From: Treponema bryantii
Lineage (GTDB): Bacteria > Spirochaetota > Spirochaetia > Treponematales > Treponemataceae
Length of the DNA stretch: 64,000 nucleotides
Reading direction: 5' to 3'
NCBI RefSeq assembly: GCF_900113965.1
Contig: NZ_FORI01000006.1
Location: 1-64,000, forward strand
Of this stretch, positions 45,199 through 54,028 are shown piece by piece (position 1 is the first letter of the stretch; every line of letters starts with the position of its first letter). Below the pieces are notes generated by a model. It made no database searches, was not told the DNA's origin, and saw only the letters and a program-made list of their open reading frames with translations. The position numbers and the translations under genes are program-made.

Positions 45199-45235
45199 GG
45201 ATTGCCACGTCGCTGCGCTCCTCGCAATGACGTGG
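45199..45235. repeat. dispersed palindromic repeat, family B, copy 1
   Basis: GGATTGCCACGTCGCTGCGC then TCCTCGCAATGACGTGG. ATTGC...GCAAT and CCACGTC...GACGTGG parts can pair. It lies between the convergent TPR and DUF192 genes. Related copies at 56741 and 58826. Confidence 0.75.
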
Positions 45236-45246
45236 TGTGTGAATAT

Positions 45247-45684
45247 TTAAGGAAGTACGACGGTGTCACCAGTGGTGATGTCGTTTTTTTTATACCAGCC
45301 TTGTGGGACTTCCAGGGCGTAACGCACAGACACTGTACTCAAAATTGAATCTGTGCTGTAAGGATTCATATCAAAAATATCGCGGATTTTTCCTTTTGAA
45401 TCGATGTAGGCAATTGAAAGCGGGTGTGGTGTATTGTGCATCCAGAAGGAAAGAATCTGGTCGCGTTCAAAAACAAAAAGCATACCTGTTCCATCCGGAA
45501 TATTTTTACGTTCCATAAAACCATGATTACGGTCTTCTGCTTTTATAGCCATTTCTGCCTTAACAATAAACTCTGTTCCGTCCTGGCGGATGATTTTTAC
45601 GTCCTGAACAGGGAGTTTTTTGGTTTTGCAGGAAAGAAATGGGGTAAGAAGAAGTAAAGAAAGTATAAAAATAGACTTTTTCAT
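45247..45684 (-). CDS. DUF192 family lipoprotein
   Basis: A 145-residue protein with a lipoprotein signal peptide (KKSIFILSLLLLTPFLSC, Cys19) and a DUF192 domain: AEDRNHGFMERKNIPDGTGM, LFVFERDQILSFWMHNTPHP and ALEVPQGW. DUF192 proteins are small exported beta-barrels of unknown function. GGAG lies 6 nt before the ATG. Confidence 0.88.
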   Translation of the reverse strand: MKKSIFILSLLLLTPFLSCKTKKLPVQDVKIIRQDGTEFIVKAEMAIKAEDRNHGFMERKNIPDGTGMLFVFERDQILSFWMHNTPHPLSIAYIDSKGKIRDIFDMNPYSTDSILSTVSVRYALEVPQGWYKKNDITTGDTVVLP

Positions 45685-45699
45685 AAGAGCTCCATTATT

Positions 45700-45740
45700 G
45701 TGGTTTCGCCCTTCGACTTCACTCAGGGACCGAAACCACT
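45700..45740. repeat. dispersed palindromic repeat, family A, copy 4
   Basis: GTGGTTTCGCCCTTCGACTT then CACTCAGGGACCGAAACCACT: outer GTGGTTTCG/CGAAACCAC and an inner CCCT/AGGG. It lies between two minus-strand genes. Confidence 0.75.
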
Positions 45741-45749
45741 GGGTGTTTA

Positions 45750-46298
45750 TTAAAGTTCGTCGAGGAACATTTCCTGAGTTATTTCTGTTGGAGATGCCTG
45801 GATGTTTGAGTAATTCTGAGTCTGATCAAAAATCTTATTGTCTATGTATTTAAGAGTAAGAGGTTTTTCAAGGCTCATTGTAACTTCATCATCTTTCCAG
45901 GTTGCAGACTGTGGATTAAAGCTTGTTGGTTCTCCGTATTTTTCTGTGAGCTTTTTGAAAATGCTGTAATAATCCATTTTTTCAGGATTTACGTTGATTG
46001 TGATTATATAAAGCTCATCAAAAGAGAACTGGAACCAGCAGCGGGTTAGAAAATCTGAGCCCATGCCGCGTTCAGCATCTGTTTCGATTAAGGTTTTGCT
46101 TGAATGTGGAATAAGAGATACGTCCCTGTCGCCGTGGTAGCCAAACTCGGGATTTTTTACAAGAGTTTCTTTGGTTTCTTCAAGACTCATTCCTAATTTT
46201 ATTTCTTTATAGCCATGTGGTAGACTTTCTGCAAATAAACATATTGATAGAGCAGAAATTGAAATGAGGATAGTAAATTTCTTCTTGAACGGAATCAT
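45750..46298 (-). CDS. exported protein of unknown function
   Basis: A 182-residue protein with a Sec signal peptide (FKKKFTILISISALSICLFA, cleavage near FAES). The mature part, starting LPHGYKEIKLGMSLEETKET, has the pattern of small periplasmic domains in which KLGMSLEEV-type starts are followed by comparison of YGEP segments (LTEKYGEPTSFNPQ). No family name is claimed. A GATAAT ends 6 nt before the ATG and no Shine-Dalgarno is present, but the -35 is poor, so leaderless expression is only possible. Confidence 0.65.
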   Translation of the reverse strand: MIPFKKKFTILISISALSICLFAESLPHGYKEIKLGMSLEETKETLVKNPEFGYHGDRDVSLIPHSSKTLIETDAERGMGSDFLTRCWFQFSFDELYIITINVNPEKMDYYSIFKKLTEKYGEPTSFNPQSATWKDDEVTMSLEKPLTLKYIDNKIFDQTQNYSNIQASPTEITQEMFLDEL

Positions 46299-46329
46299 AT
46301 TTAGATTATCGGAAGATAATTTTTATAAT

Positions 46330-47511
46330 TTATTTATTTTGTTTACGATAGAAAGCAGCAGCCTTCATAACTTCCTGTGCATCTTTAATGAAAATTTTTC
46401 CGTTTTCAATGCGAATCTGGTTGTAATTTTCAAAATCGTAAATAGCTTTTGGCTGATTCTGATTTTCAATTCCACACATGTTTGCAAGGTCTTTTGGAGT
46501 AAATTCAGTCTGCATAGAAACTTTTGAGAGACCAAGCTTTACGCGCTGTTTTTCAAGCTGAAGAGAAAGCATATCAAGCATTTTGGCAAGTGGTTCATGA
46601 AGTGCAGCATTATCCAGCTGACGGTACATAGACCAGAGGCGGTCAGCAAGAGTGGTTGTAAGTTTTGCTACCAGCTGAGGCTGTGTTGCTACCATCTGGT
46701 TAAAGTTGGAACGGTTGATAACCATAAGAGTACAGTCGCTATGGGCGAGGGCATTGGCAGAACGTGGCTTGTTTTCGATAAGTGCCATTTCACCAAACAT
46801 GTCGCCTTTTTTAAGTACTGCGAGGGTTACTTCATTTCCGTTTACAACCTTAGTAATTGAAACTTCACCTCTCTGAATAATAAACATATCTGAACCAGAC
46901 TGAGCCTCAGAGAAGATCATTGTATCTTTTGGATACTGTCTTGAAGGTTCTGCTGTAGGTTCAAAATAAACTGCGTGTGTTTTAGGCTTAAGTGCTACAA
47001 ACTTCTGTTTTGCAAGATCTGCATTAGGTCCCTGAGGTTTAGTTTTGAGATATTGATAATATGCGAAAACAGCAACATCTGGGAGTGCATTCTGTTCATA
47101 GAAAGAAGCTACTTTGAAAATTTGTTCGTAGGTGTCCTGAACTACAGAGTGGAGAGTTGCCTTTGTAAGCATTTCATTCATAACACGCATTCGGTTTGCA
47201 AAGGTTTTGATGATTTTAAGAGCAACTGGAGTGTTCTGTGAAATGAGTTCAGGGTACTGATCTTTGCGTACAGAGATTGCCATTACGTCTGTTGTGGCAA
47301 TTGCAGTTTCAATCTGAAGGTGGTCAGACATACAAGGTACTACACCAACGAAGTCTCCGGGTCCATACATTGTAGGGGCAAGGCCAGAGCCAGAAGATTT
47401 CATACATTGTACGTTACCTTTCTGGATAATATAAAAATGATCGGTATTTTCCTTGCCTTCTACGACGAGATAAGAACCTTTTCTGAAACTAACGATTTGT
47501 AACTGCAGCAA
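46330..47511 (-). CDS. CRP-like regulator with two cyclic-nucleotide-binding domains
   Basis: A 393-residue protein. Two cNMP-binding domains lie at about residues 5-115 (GSYLVVEGKENTDHFYIIQK) and 190-300 (YPKDTMIFSEAQSGSDMFII, GDMFGEMALIENKPRSANAL), joined by a helical segment with a TPR-like stretch. The end (about 320-390: FTPKDLANMCGIENQNQPKA then IRIENGKIFIKDA) resembles the winged helix of CRP, though its recognition helix is divergent. The second domain keeps FGEMALIENKPRSA, the phosphate-binding cassette; the first is degenerate. Translation starts at TTG 47511, with AGGAG 9 nt upstream. Confidence 0.8.
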   Translation of the reverse strand: MLQLQIVSFRKGSYLVVEGKENTDHFYIIQKGNVQCMKSSGSGLAPTMYGPGDFVGVVPCMSDHLQIETAIATTDVMAISVRKDQYPELISQNTPVALKIIKTFANRMRVMNEMLTKATLHSVVQDTYEQIFKVASFYEQNALPDVAVFAYYQYLKTKPQGPNADLAKQKFVALKPKTHAVYFEPTAEPSRQYPKDTMIFSEAQSGSDMFIIQRGEVSITKVVNGNEVTLAVLKKGDMFGEMALIENKPRSANALAHSDCTLMVINRSNFNQMVATQPQLVAKLTTTLADRLWSMYRQLDNAALHEPLAKMLDMLSLQLEKQRVKLGLSKVSMQTEFTPKDLANMCGIENQNQPKAIYDFENYNQIRIENGKIFIKDAQEVMKAAAFYRKQNK

Positions 47512-47543
47512 GAGTGTACTCTCCTAAGATTATTCAATATATA

Positions 47544-47572
47544 AGTATAAATTTAGAATTTTTATTTGTCAA
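47544..47572 (-). promoter_or_regulatory. promoter of the double cNMP-domain gene
   Basis: On the minus strand TTGACA, 17 bp, TATACT; predicted start near 47537 and a leader of about 26 nt that includes AGGAG. So this gene is separated from murB upstream. Confidence 0.75.
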
Positions 47573-47584
47573 TTAGTGAATTAT

Positions 47585-48562
47585 TCAATTATTCTGGACA
47601 AAAATGATTTCTGGTTCCAGCTCAAAGCCGAATTTCTCTTTAACGGCTTTTTGGGCGGCCTGGACTAAGGAACGGATGTCGGCGGCAGTGGCGCTGCCTG
47701 TATTTATGATGAAATTGCCGTGGAAAGGTGCAATTTGGGCGCCGCCGACAGCAAGCCCTTTGAGTCCACAGTCGTCTATGAGTTTTCCGCTTGGGGCACC
47801 GAAAGCCCGGTTGTTTTTGAAAACGCTGCCGGCGCTCGGATATTTGAAATGACCTTTATCTACGCGTTCGGCGATGTATTTTTTACAGTCTGCGACAATT
47901 TGTTCGTGGGCGGCGGCGCCGGCAGGCCTGAGACGGAAGGTTGCCTGGGTGAGGTAACGCTGTGTAATTTGTGAGCCATCTTCTGCAGTGTGTGCCTGGA
48001 ATGGTGATTTTTTATATTCCCAGTCTGAGGCATTAAAAGGAAGTTCAACAAACTTTGCTTTTTCGCCGGTATATTCAATGTGCGTTGTAGAGTATAAAAT
48101 ATCACTAACAGAACGGTCAAAACAGCGTGCGTTCATATAAACGGCACCGCCGACAGTTCCAGGCAGACCTGCAAACTGTTCTGCGCCACTGAGATTCTTT
48201 TTAGTGCAGAAATCAACAAAGGCTGCCATTGGAACTCCGCACTGGCAGGTTACCAGAACTGACCCATCTGGGGTTGTTTCATCAGAATCATAAAAGATTT
48301 CTTTGATTTGCTGTGTAGAAATAATTGCGCCTTCGTAGGTTCCATCAGGGTAAACAACGTTACTTGCTCCGCCTGTTACAAAAAAAGAAAGTTCTGCGGA
48401 GCGTGCGGCGCTTATTACAGATTCCAGCTGCGCTGGAGTTTCCGGGGTGATAAATAATCTTGCTGTACCGCCTACCTTAAAGGTTGATTTTGGTGCGAGC
48501 AGTTCGTTTTCTTTATAAGGAATTTTTGCTGTTTTTAGCATTGAAGCAAGGAAATTTATCAT
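47585..48562 (-). CDS. murB: UDP-N-acetylenolpyruvoylglucosamine reductase
   Basis: A 325-residue flavoenzyme that reduces the enolpyruvyl group with NADPH to give UDP-MurNAc. FAD-binding motifs VTGGASNVVYPDGTYEGAII and AGLPGTVGGAVYMNARC; catalytic Ser in PSAGSVFKN; the C-terminal IINTGSATAADIRSLVQ. The ATG at 48562 lies 6 nt behind TATAAT and has no Shine-Dalgarno. Divergent from cysS. Confidence 0.95.
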   Translation of the reverse strand: MINFLASMLKTAKIPYKENELLAPKSTFKVGGTARLFITPETPAQLESVISAARSAELSFFVTGGASNVVYPDGTYEGAIISTQQIKEIFYDSDETTPDGSVLVTCQCGVPMAAFVDFCTKKNLSGAEQFAGLPGTVGGAVYMNARCFDRSVSDILYSTTHIEYTGEKAKFVELPFNASDWEYKKSPFQAHTAEDGSQITQRYLTQATFRLRPAGAAAHEQIVADCKKYIAERVDKGHFKYPSAGSVFKNNRAFGAPSGKLIDDCGLKGLAVGGAQIAPFHGNFIINTGSATAADIRSLVQAAQKAVKEKFGFELEPEIIFVQNN

Positions 48563-48568
48563 AAGATT

Positions 48569-48574
48569 ATTATA
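48569..48574 (-). promoter_or_regulatory. -10 hexamer of murB, leaderless spacing
   Basis: Consensus TATAAT on the minus strand, 6 nt (AATCTT) before the ATG. The -35 region (TTTTCC) is weak. The expected start falls on or next to the ATG. Confidence 0.6.
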
Positions 48575-48605
48575 ATGTGAAAAAGGTTTTGGGAAAAGGT
48601 GTGTG

Positions 48606-48634
48606 TTGTTTAAGAGGTTGGAAAATTGTATAAT
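48606..48634 (+). promoter_or_regulatory. cysS promoter
   Basis: TTGTTT (48606-48611), 17 bp, TATAAT (48629-48634). The leader of about 47 nt contains an AGGGG/CCCCT hairpin (48657-48671) just before the AAGGAG site, which may tune initiation. Confidence 0.65.
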
Positions 48635-48687
48635 TGAAGGAAATAAAGCGGGTCTTAGGGGTGCAGCCCCTTATAAGGAGATTTAAT

Positions 48688-50253
48688 ATGGCACTGAGAT
48701 TATACAATACTATGGGACGCAAAATGGAAGAGTTTAAGCCACTTGTTGAAGGACATGCTGGTTTTTATGGTTGTGGTCCTACAGTTTACAATTACGCACA
48801 TGTGGGAAATCTTCGTGCTTATGTCTGTTGGGACATACTTGATAAGACTCTGCAGTTTTTAGGTTATGACGTAAAGCATGTTATGAATATTACTGATGTT
48901 GGTCACTTGACTGGAGATAATGATGAAGGCGAAGATAAAATGAAAAAATCTGCGGCTGAACGTCACCAGAGTGTACTTGAAGTTGCTCAGTATTATACTG
49001 ACGCTTTTATGAAGGATATTGATGCTTTGAATATCCGCCATCCGGATGTAATCTGCAAGGCTACTGAGCATATTGATGATATGATTGAACTGATTAAGAA
49101 GATTGAGGCACAGGGCCACACTTATATGGCTGGTGGAAATCTTTATTTTGATATATCTACTTTCCCTGATTATGGTAAACTTGCAAATTTGAATCTTGAT
49201 GAACTTAAGGCCGGAGCTGGTAAGCGTAAGGTTGTTGTTGTTGATGAAAATAAGCGTAATCCTGGTGACTTTGTTCTCTGGTTTACTAAGTCTAAGTTCG
49301 AAGATCAGGCGATGACCTGGGATTCTCCATGGGGTCGTGGTTATCCTGGCTGGCACATTGAATGCTCTGCCATGAGTATGAAGTATCTTGGTAAGCATTT
49401 TGATATTCATACTGGCGGTATAGACCATGTGCCGGTACATCATACTAACGAGATTGCTCAGTCGGAAGGTTCTTTTGATGAGGCTGAGAGAGCTAAAGGT
49501 CCATGGGTTGATTACTGGATGCACAATGAGTTCCTTATTCTTGAGGGCGGTAAAATGAGTAAGTCCAGCGGACACTTTATTACCCTGCAGACTTCTTTGC
49601 CGGAAGACAAAGGTTTTTCTTTGAAGGATAAGGGCTTTGCTCCCCTTGATTACCGCTTCTTCCTTTTGAGTGGTCATTATAGAAAACAATTGGTTTTTTC
49701 TCTGGATGCTCTAGAATCTGCTAAGAATGGTCGTGCGGCTTTGAATGCCCGTGTTGCTAAATTGATTTCGAAAGCAAATTCTGAAGAAGGTCTTGGCCTT
49801 ACACGTGAAAACTTTGCTTCTGTTCTTGCAGGCATTGCCCTTGATGAAGAGAGCATGAATAAGTTCCGCGAAGGCCTTGAAAATGACCTTGCCACTCCTG
49901 TTGCAATGGCTGCAATGCAGAAGGCCGCTGCTGCAAAGGGTGGAATGAAGGCTTCTATAGCACTTGCCACACTCCTTAAGATGGACAGTGTTTTGAGTCT
50001 TGATGTAATTAAGAATGGTTTTGAGGCCCTTGCAGAACAGATTAAGTTTTCTGGTGCAGCTGGAGCAGAAACTGCTGTAGATTCTCATGCAGGGGATCCT
50101 GAGGCAGCAGAAATTGATGCTCTTGTTGCTGAGCGAACAGCTGCAAAAAAAGCAAAAGATTTTGCTCGTGCTGATGAAATTCGTAACCAGTTGACTGCCC
50201 GTGGTGTTATTATTATTGATACACCGAATGGTCCGACTTGGAAACGGGGATAA
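48688..50253 (+). CDS. cysS: cysteinyl-tRNA synthetase
   Basis: A 521-residue class I synthetase. FYGCGPTVYNYAHVGN holds the HIGH-like motif (HVGN) and the first zinc Cys; GGKMSKSSG is KMSKS. Zinc ligands in CSAMS and HTGG-H-x-HHTNEIAQ are present. The C-terminal part has an insertion SGAAGAETAVDSHAGDPEA before the helical DALVAERTAAKKAKDFARAD. The start at ATG 48688 has AAGGAG; the longer open frame is not used. Confidence 0.96.
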   Translation: MALRLYNTMGRKMEEFKPLVEGHAGFYGCGPTVYNYAHVGNLRAYVCWDILDKTLQFLGYDVKHVMNITDVGHLTGDNDEGEDKMKKSAAERHQSVLEVAQYYTDAFMKDIDALNIRHPDVICKATEHIDDMIELIKKIEAQGHTYMAGGNLYFDISTFPDYGKLANLNLDELKAGAGKRKVVVVDENKRNPGDFVLWFTKSKFEDQAMTWDSPWGRGYPGWHIECSAMSMKYLGKHFDIHTGGIDHVPVHHTNEIAQSEGSFDEAERAKGPWVDYWMHNEFLILEGGKMSKSSGHFITLQTSLPEDKGFSLKDKGFAPLDYRFFLLSGHYRKQLVFSLDALESAKNGRAALNARVAKLISKANSEEGLGLTRENFASVLAGIALDEESMNKFREGLENDLATPVAMAAMQKAAAAKGGMKASIALATLLKMDSVLSLDVIKNGFEALAEQIKFSGAAGAETAVDSHAGDPEAAEIDALVAERTAAKKAKDFARADEIRNQLTARGVIIIDTPNGPTWKRG

Positions 50254-50258
50254 ATAGA

Positions 50259-50303
50259 CTGGTGGTTTCGATAGGCCCGCCTTCGCGGGCACTCAACCAC
50301 CAG
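50259..50303. repeat. dispersed palindromic repeat, family A, copy 5
   Basis: CTGGTGGTTTCGATAGGCCC then GCCTTCGCGGGCACTCAACC ACCAG: outer CTGGTGGTT/AACCACCAG and inner GCCCGC/GCGGGC. It stands between cysS and the sigma-factor operon, both plus strand, and may act as a terminator though the U-run is missing. Confidence 0.75.
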
Positions 50304-50342
50304 ACATAACGGAAAAAAATCTGTAACTTTCTGGATAATAAT

Positions 50343-50912
50343 GTGTTTGGTAATATAGCAGGAAGTCAGCAGGAAAGTAACGAAGCGCTATGCGCAGGAA
50401 ATCCGGTTGATTTCAAGAAAATTTATGATGCAACAATGCAGATGCTCTATAAGGTGTCGTTTAGAATTGTAAACGATGAAGAGGCTGCGGAGGATTTAGC
50501 ACACGACTCTTTAATTAAAGCGAATGAAAAGAATCTGACTTTTCCTTCAATTAACGATGCCAAGTACTGGCTTATTCGGGTTGTTAAGAATGCATCAATT
50601 AATTATATAAAGCGAAAAGAACGTGAGCGTAAGGCTTACGAAAAGGTCCTTTATGAGGATCATAGAAAAGCGGATACAGGGGAAGTTGACCTGCTTAAGG
50701 CTGAGTCTATAAGCAAGGCAAGGGAAGCTTTGAAAAAACTGCCTGAGAATCTTCAGGATGTTCTTATGCTTCGGGAATATGCAGACTTGAACTATAAGGA
50801 GATTGGACGTATTCTTGGCATTACAGAAGGTAATGTAAAGGTGAGAATTTTCAGAGCCAGGGAACAGCTGGTAAAAATTATAGGAGAAGATAATGTCTTT
50901 TTGCCCGAGTAA
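50343..50912 (+). CDS. ECF-type sigma-70 factor
   Basis: A 189-residue extracytoplasmic-function sigma factor. Region 2: KIYDATMQMLYKVSFRIVND EEAAEDLAHDS, with WLIRVVKNASINYIKRKER as 2.4; region 4: LPENLQDVLMLREYADLNYK then EIGRILGITEGNVKVRIFRA. The start is GTG at 50343 with a GATAAT only 3 nt upstream; the exact start is uncertain. It overlaps the anti-sigma gene by 20 bp. Confidence 0.88.
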   Translation: MFGNIAGSQQESNEALCAGNPVDFKKIYDATMQMLYKVSFRIVNDEEAAEDLAHDSLIKANEKNLTFPSINDAKYWLIRVVKNASINYIKRKERERKAYEKVLYEDHRKADTGEVDLLKAESISKAREALKKLPENLQDVLMLREYADLNYKEIGRILGITEGNVKVRIFRAREQLVKIIGEDNVFLPE

Positions 50913-51603
50913 AGATATTCATTCTGTTTACCTCGACGGTGAGCTGCCTGAGAACTATAAGGCTGAGTATGAACATCATATCGAGCACTGTGAAAAGTGC
51001 CGTAAAGAGCTGAATCAGTTGAAGGCTGTTCGTTCTATGTTTATTGCTGATGCTGAATCAATTAAACTTGACGATCACTTCATGGAAGATAGTTTTCAGC
51101 GTCTTCAGATTAAGATGGCTTACAGCCGCAATGTTGGTAAGGTTCCTCAGAAATCTCCGTTTAAAATTGTCAGTTATGTAGCTTCGGGCGTTGCTGCTGC
51201 GGCGGTTCTTGCATTAGTGCTCCCACTTGGGTTAAAATCAAATCAAGCTTCTTCTGAAGCTTCTACTGTCGTAACAGCACCTCTTATTCAGTCTGTAAAA
51301 TCAGTGTCTGCTGTACCGGTTACTGCGGTTTCAACAAACGCTTCTCTTTCGGCAAATAATGTTGGCTATGACAGTGGAAGAAGCGTTGTCGTTTCTGGTA
51401 ATATACAAGATGTCGTTTTGTCTTCTGAGAAGAAGCGAAAGAACAGTTCTTCGTTCACGAAAAATGTCAGCGATGTCGATGTTTTAAGACCAGACTTTCA
51501 GGACGAAGCAATCTCTATAAAGATTACAGTTCCAGGTATGGGTGATTTTCCGGTAACTACTGAAATCAACGTTCCAATGGAACTTGTATCAGGCAGACAT
51601 TAG
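50893..51603 (+). CDS. membrane anti-sigma factor with zinc-finger (ZAS-like) domain
   Basis: A 236-residue protein. The N-terminal domain has HIEHCEKC (H-x3-C-x2-C, residues about 32-39), the signature of zinc-binding anti-sigma domains, followed by a helical linker and one membrane segment (IVSYVASGVAAAAVLALVLP, about 93-113). The remainder, about 120 residues, is outside the membrane and Ser/Val-rich. AGGAG precedes the ATG inside the sigma gene. It should bind the sigma factor and release it upon an envelope signal. Confidence 0.85.
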   Translation: MSFCPSKDIHSVYLDGELPENYKAEYEHHIEHCEKCRKELNQLKAVRSMFIADAESIKLDDHFMEDSFQRLQIKMAYSRNVGKVPQKSPFKIVSYVASGVAAAAVLALVLPLGLKSNQASSEASTVVTAPLIQSVKSVSAVPVTAVSTNASLSANNVGYDSGRSVVVSGNIQDVVLSSEKKRKNSSSFTKNVSDVDVLRPDFQDEAISIKITVPGMGDFPVTTEINVPMELVSGRH

Positions 51604-53312
51604 TGGATTCTTCTGGAAAGATCAGTTATTCATTGAGGAAGTATCCGGCACTCCGGGTACTTTCTGTTGTTTTTATCATAAGTATAATTCTCGGTTCAAT
51701 TTATCTCATCGGCTTCAAGAATAAACCAGTTCCTGAAATTGTTTCTGTTGTACCTCCTGTAGGTTCTCCGGGAGATCTTGTTGTAATTAACGGAATAAAT
51801 TTTGGTGATGTTCGTGATATGAGCTATGTTGAAATTGCAGGCTCAAAACTCACCGCAAGCTCTTATATTTCCTGGACAGATAACTGTATTAAAATTGTAC
51901 TTCCTGCAAATGTACAGGACGGGCTTCTTGTTGTTGGAACAAAGGAAATGCGTTCTAAGCCGGCTCTGTTTGCAAATGAGGTAGATATTCCGGTTCCAGT
52001 TCCTGCAGTTCAGCAGGTGACAAAGCCTGTTATTACTTTGCTTTCTGCAGACAAGGTGAGCCCTGGTGAACTTCTGGTTATTACCGGTAACAATTTTGGT
52101 GATTCGAAAAATCAGTCTCAGGTTCTTTTTACTATGGACTGTAACAATAAAATCAGTGAAGCAGATTATAAAAATATGATTATGCTTACTGAGAATATGA
52201 TTCCTGCAAATGAAGCTGATTTTGATTATGTTTCCTGGTCTAATACAGAAATTTCTGTGAGAGTTCCTGATGGAGCAAGCACTGGTGTTGTTATAGTAGA
52301 TACCGGCCGTGAAAAATCTGACCCTAAGGAAATTACTATTAATACTGATGCCGGACGCAAGGAATATCTGAATAAGAAAATATACCTTGTTCAGTATACT
52401 GCAGATATTGCTGATGTTGTTACTGATGATATTTCTACTATTACATTGAGATGCCCGGTTCCATTTTCTTGCCCGGCACAGCCGACTATTGAAATTACAG
52501 AGGTTTCTCCGGAGCCTATTCTTTTGAATTATCAGAATAATCTTATTCATCAGATTACAAAGAGCCGTAATAATACTCCTAAGAGTGTGTTTAAGCAGAC
52601 TTTTGTACTTCCTGTTTTTGAGGTTCGTTCAACTGTAAATCCTGTAAAGATTGGAAATTATAAGAATACAGAAAAGAATCTTTTGAGCAGTGCGCTTAAG
52701 GCAGATGCCCTGGTTCCAAGTAATGAGGCTGCGGTAAAAGAACTCTGTGAAAAGATTATCGGAAAAGAAAAAAATGCCTGGAATAAGGCAAAACTGATTT
52801 ATAATTATATGTGCGATAATTATCAGATTATTGGAAAGGTTCGTAATGGAGATTCTGATCCTCTTGATCTGATTAAAAAGGGAAACGGCGATGCTTATGA
52901 TTTTGCGGTAATTTATACTGCATTACTCAGAGCGGCTGAGATTCCTGCATATACAGATGGCGGTGTTCTTGTAAATTCAGATTTACAGACACAGTCTCAC
53001 TGGTGGTGTGAGTTCTACATTGACAGAGTGGGCTGGGTTCCTGCAGACCCTGCACTTGGAGCCGGCCTTGTTTATAAGAGCTGGACAGACAGTGATGTTA
53101 CGGATGAAAAAACATATTACTTTGGAAATATGGATTCTCATCATATAATGTTCTCTAGGGGCTGGAGTCAGCTCAAGCCGTTCAGTGCAGACAGCAAGAT
53201 TGTGCAGCAGCCAAGAAGCTTTGCTTTGCAGTCTATCTGGGAAGAGGCAAATAAAGATACAGCAAAATACAGCAGCTACTGGTCTGTGCCGGTAGTGAAG
53301 GGAGTTTATTAA
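51603..53312 (+). CDS. membrane-anchored IPT/TIG and transglutaminase-fold protein lacking the catalytic Cys
   Basis: A 569-residue protein with an N-terminal membrane anchor (ALRVLSVVFIISIILGSIYL). Two IPT/TIG-type immunoglobulin-like domains follow: VVPPVGSPGDLVVINGINFG (about 38-57) and LSADKVSPGELLVITGNNFG (about 148-167). A transglutaminase-like domain occupies about 380-500: WNKAKLIYNYMCDNY, GNGDAYDFAVIYTALLRAAE, SHWWCEFYIDRVGWVPADPA. His466 and Asp482 of the triad are present, but the nucleophile position in the GxCxxxA motif is Ala431. It starts at GTG sharing one base with the anti-sigma stop, so it belongs to that operon. Confidence 0.82.
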   Translation: MDSSGKISYSLRKYPALRVLSVVFIISIILGSIYLIGFKNKPVPEIVSVVPPVGSPGDLVVINGINFGDVRDMSYVEIAGSKLTASSYISWTDNCIKIVLPANVQDGLLVVGTKEMRSKPALFANEVDIPVPVPAVQQVTKPVITLLSADKVSPGELLVITGNNFGDSKNQSQVLFTMDCNNKISEADYKNMIMLTENMIPANEADFDYVSWSNTEISVRVPDGASTGVVIVDTGREKSDPKEITINTDAGRKEYLNKKIYLVQYTADIADVVTDDISTITLRCPVPFSCPAQPTIEITEVSPEPILLNYQNNLIHQITKSRNNTPKSVFKQTFVLPVFEVRSTVNPVKIGNYKNTEKNLLSSALKADALVPSNEAAVKELCEKIIGKEKNAWNKAKLIYNYMCDNYQIIGKVRNGDSDPLDLIKKGNGDAYDFAVIYTALLRAAEIPAYTDGGVLVNSDLQTQSHWWCEFYIDRVGWVPADPALGAGLVYKSWTDSDVTDEKTYYFGNMDSHHIMFSRGWSQLKPFSADSKIVQQPRSFALQSIWEEANKDTAKYSSYWSVPVVKGVY

Positions 53313-53329
53313 CTGGAGGTTATAAGAAA

Positions 53330-54028
53330 ATGACAAAAATTTTATCTGTTGGTGGTTCAATTATTGCTCCGGATAAGCCGGACAGCGCTTTTTTAAGCGA
53401 GTTTGTTACAATGTGTAAAAAATGGCTTGATGCAGACAAGCAGAACAGACTTATTCTGGTTGCCGGCGGTGGAGCTCCTGCACGTGTTTATCAGAATGGT
53501 TTGAAAGAAGTTTGTGAAAAGACAGGTGATGCTTTTGATGCAAACGCTGCAGACTGGATTGGAATTATGGCAACACGCCTTAATGCTCAGCTTTTGAAAG
53601 CATGCTTTGGTGACTACTGCAAGAATGATGTTGTTTATAATCCAACTGAAGATAATTTGAAGTTTGATGGTCAGGTGCTTGTTGCTGCCGGCTGGAAACC
53701 AGGATTCTCTACAGATACTGATGCTGTTTATCTTGGTGAAAAGTTTGATGCTAAGACAATCGTAAATCTTTCTAATATTGAAAAGGTTTATACAGATGAT
53801 CCACGTAAGAATCCTGATGCAAAACCTCTGGATACAATTTCCTGGGCAGACTTCCGCAAGATGGTTGGCGACGAATGGACTCCTGGAAAGAACTGTCCGT
53901 TTGATCCGATCGCATCAAAAAAAGCCAGCGAGCTTAGCATGAAGGTTATCTGCGCCGGCGGAAAGAATATTCCAAATATCCAGGCTATTCTGGAAGATAA
54001 GGAATATTTTGGAACTACTATCGGCTAA
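53330..54028 (+). CDS. pyrH: UMP kinase, archaeal/spirochaete type
   Basis: A 232-residue amino-acid-kinase fold: ILSVGGSIIAPDKP start, VAGGGAPARVYQNGLKEVC, TDTDAVYLGEKFDAKTIVNL SNIEKVYTDDPRKNPDAKPL, end CPFDPIASKKASELSMKVIC. It phosphorylates UMP to UDP. The form without the long N-terminal part fits the type seen in archaea and spirochaetes. CTGGAGG precedes the ATG; it may be the last gene of the sigma operon (17-bp gap). Confidence 0.88.
   Translation: MTKILSVGGSIIAPDKPDSAFLSEFVTMCKKWLDADKQNRLILVAGGGAPARVYQNGLKEVCEKTGDAFDANAADWIGIMATRLNAQLLKACFGDYCKNDVVYNPTEDNLKFDGQVLVAAGWKPGFSTDTDAVYLGEKFDAKTIVNLSNIEKVYTDDPRKNPDAKPLDTISWADFRKMVGDEWTPGKNCPFDPIASKKASELSMKVICAGGKNIPNIQAILEDKEYFGTTIG

Noticed and set aside
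48859-49689. 276-residue open frame opposite cysS
   Set aside because: Entirely antisense to a conserved enzyme, no recognisable domain or ribosome site.
50311-50339. An ECF-type autoregulatory promoter (GGAAAAAA ... TCTGG) before the sigma gene
   Set aside because: The -35-like A-rich tract is common by chance and the -10 cannot be matched to a known ECF group.
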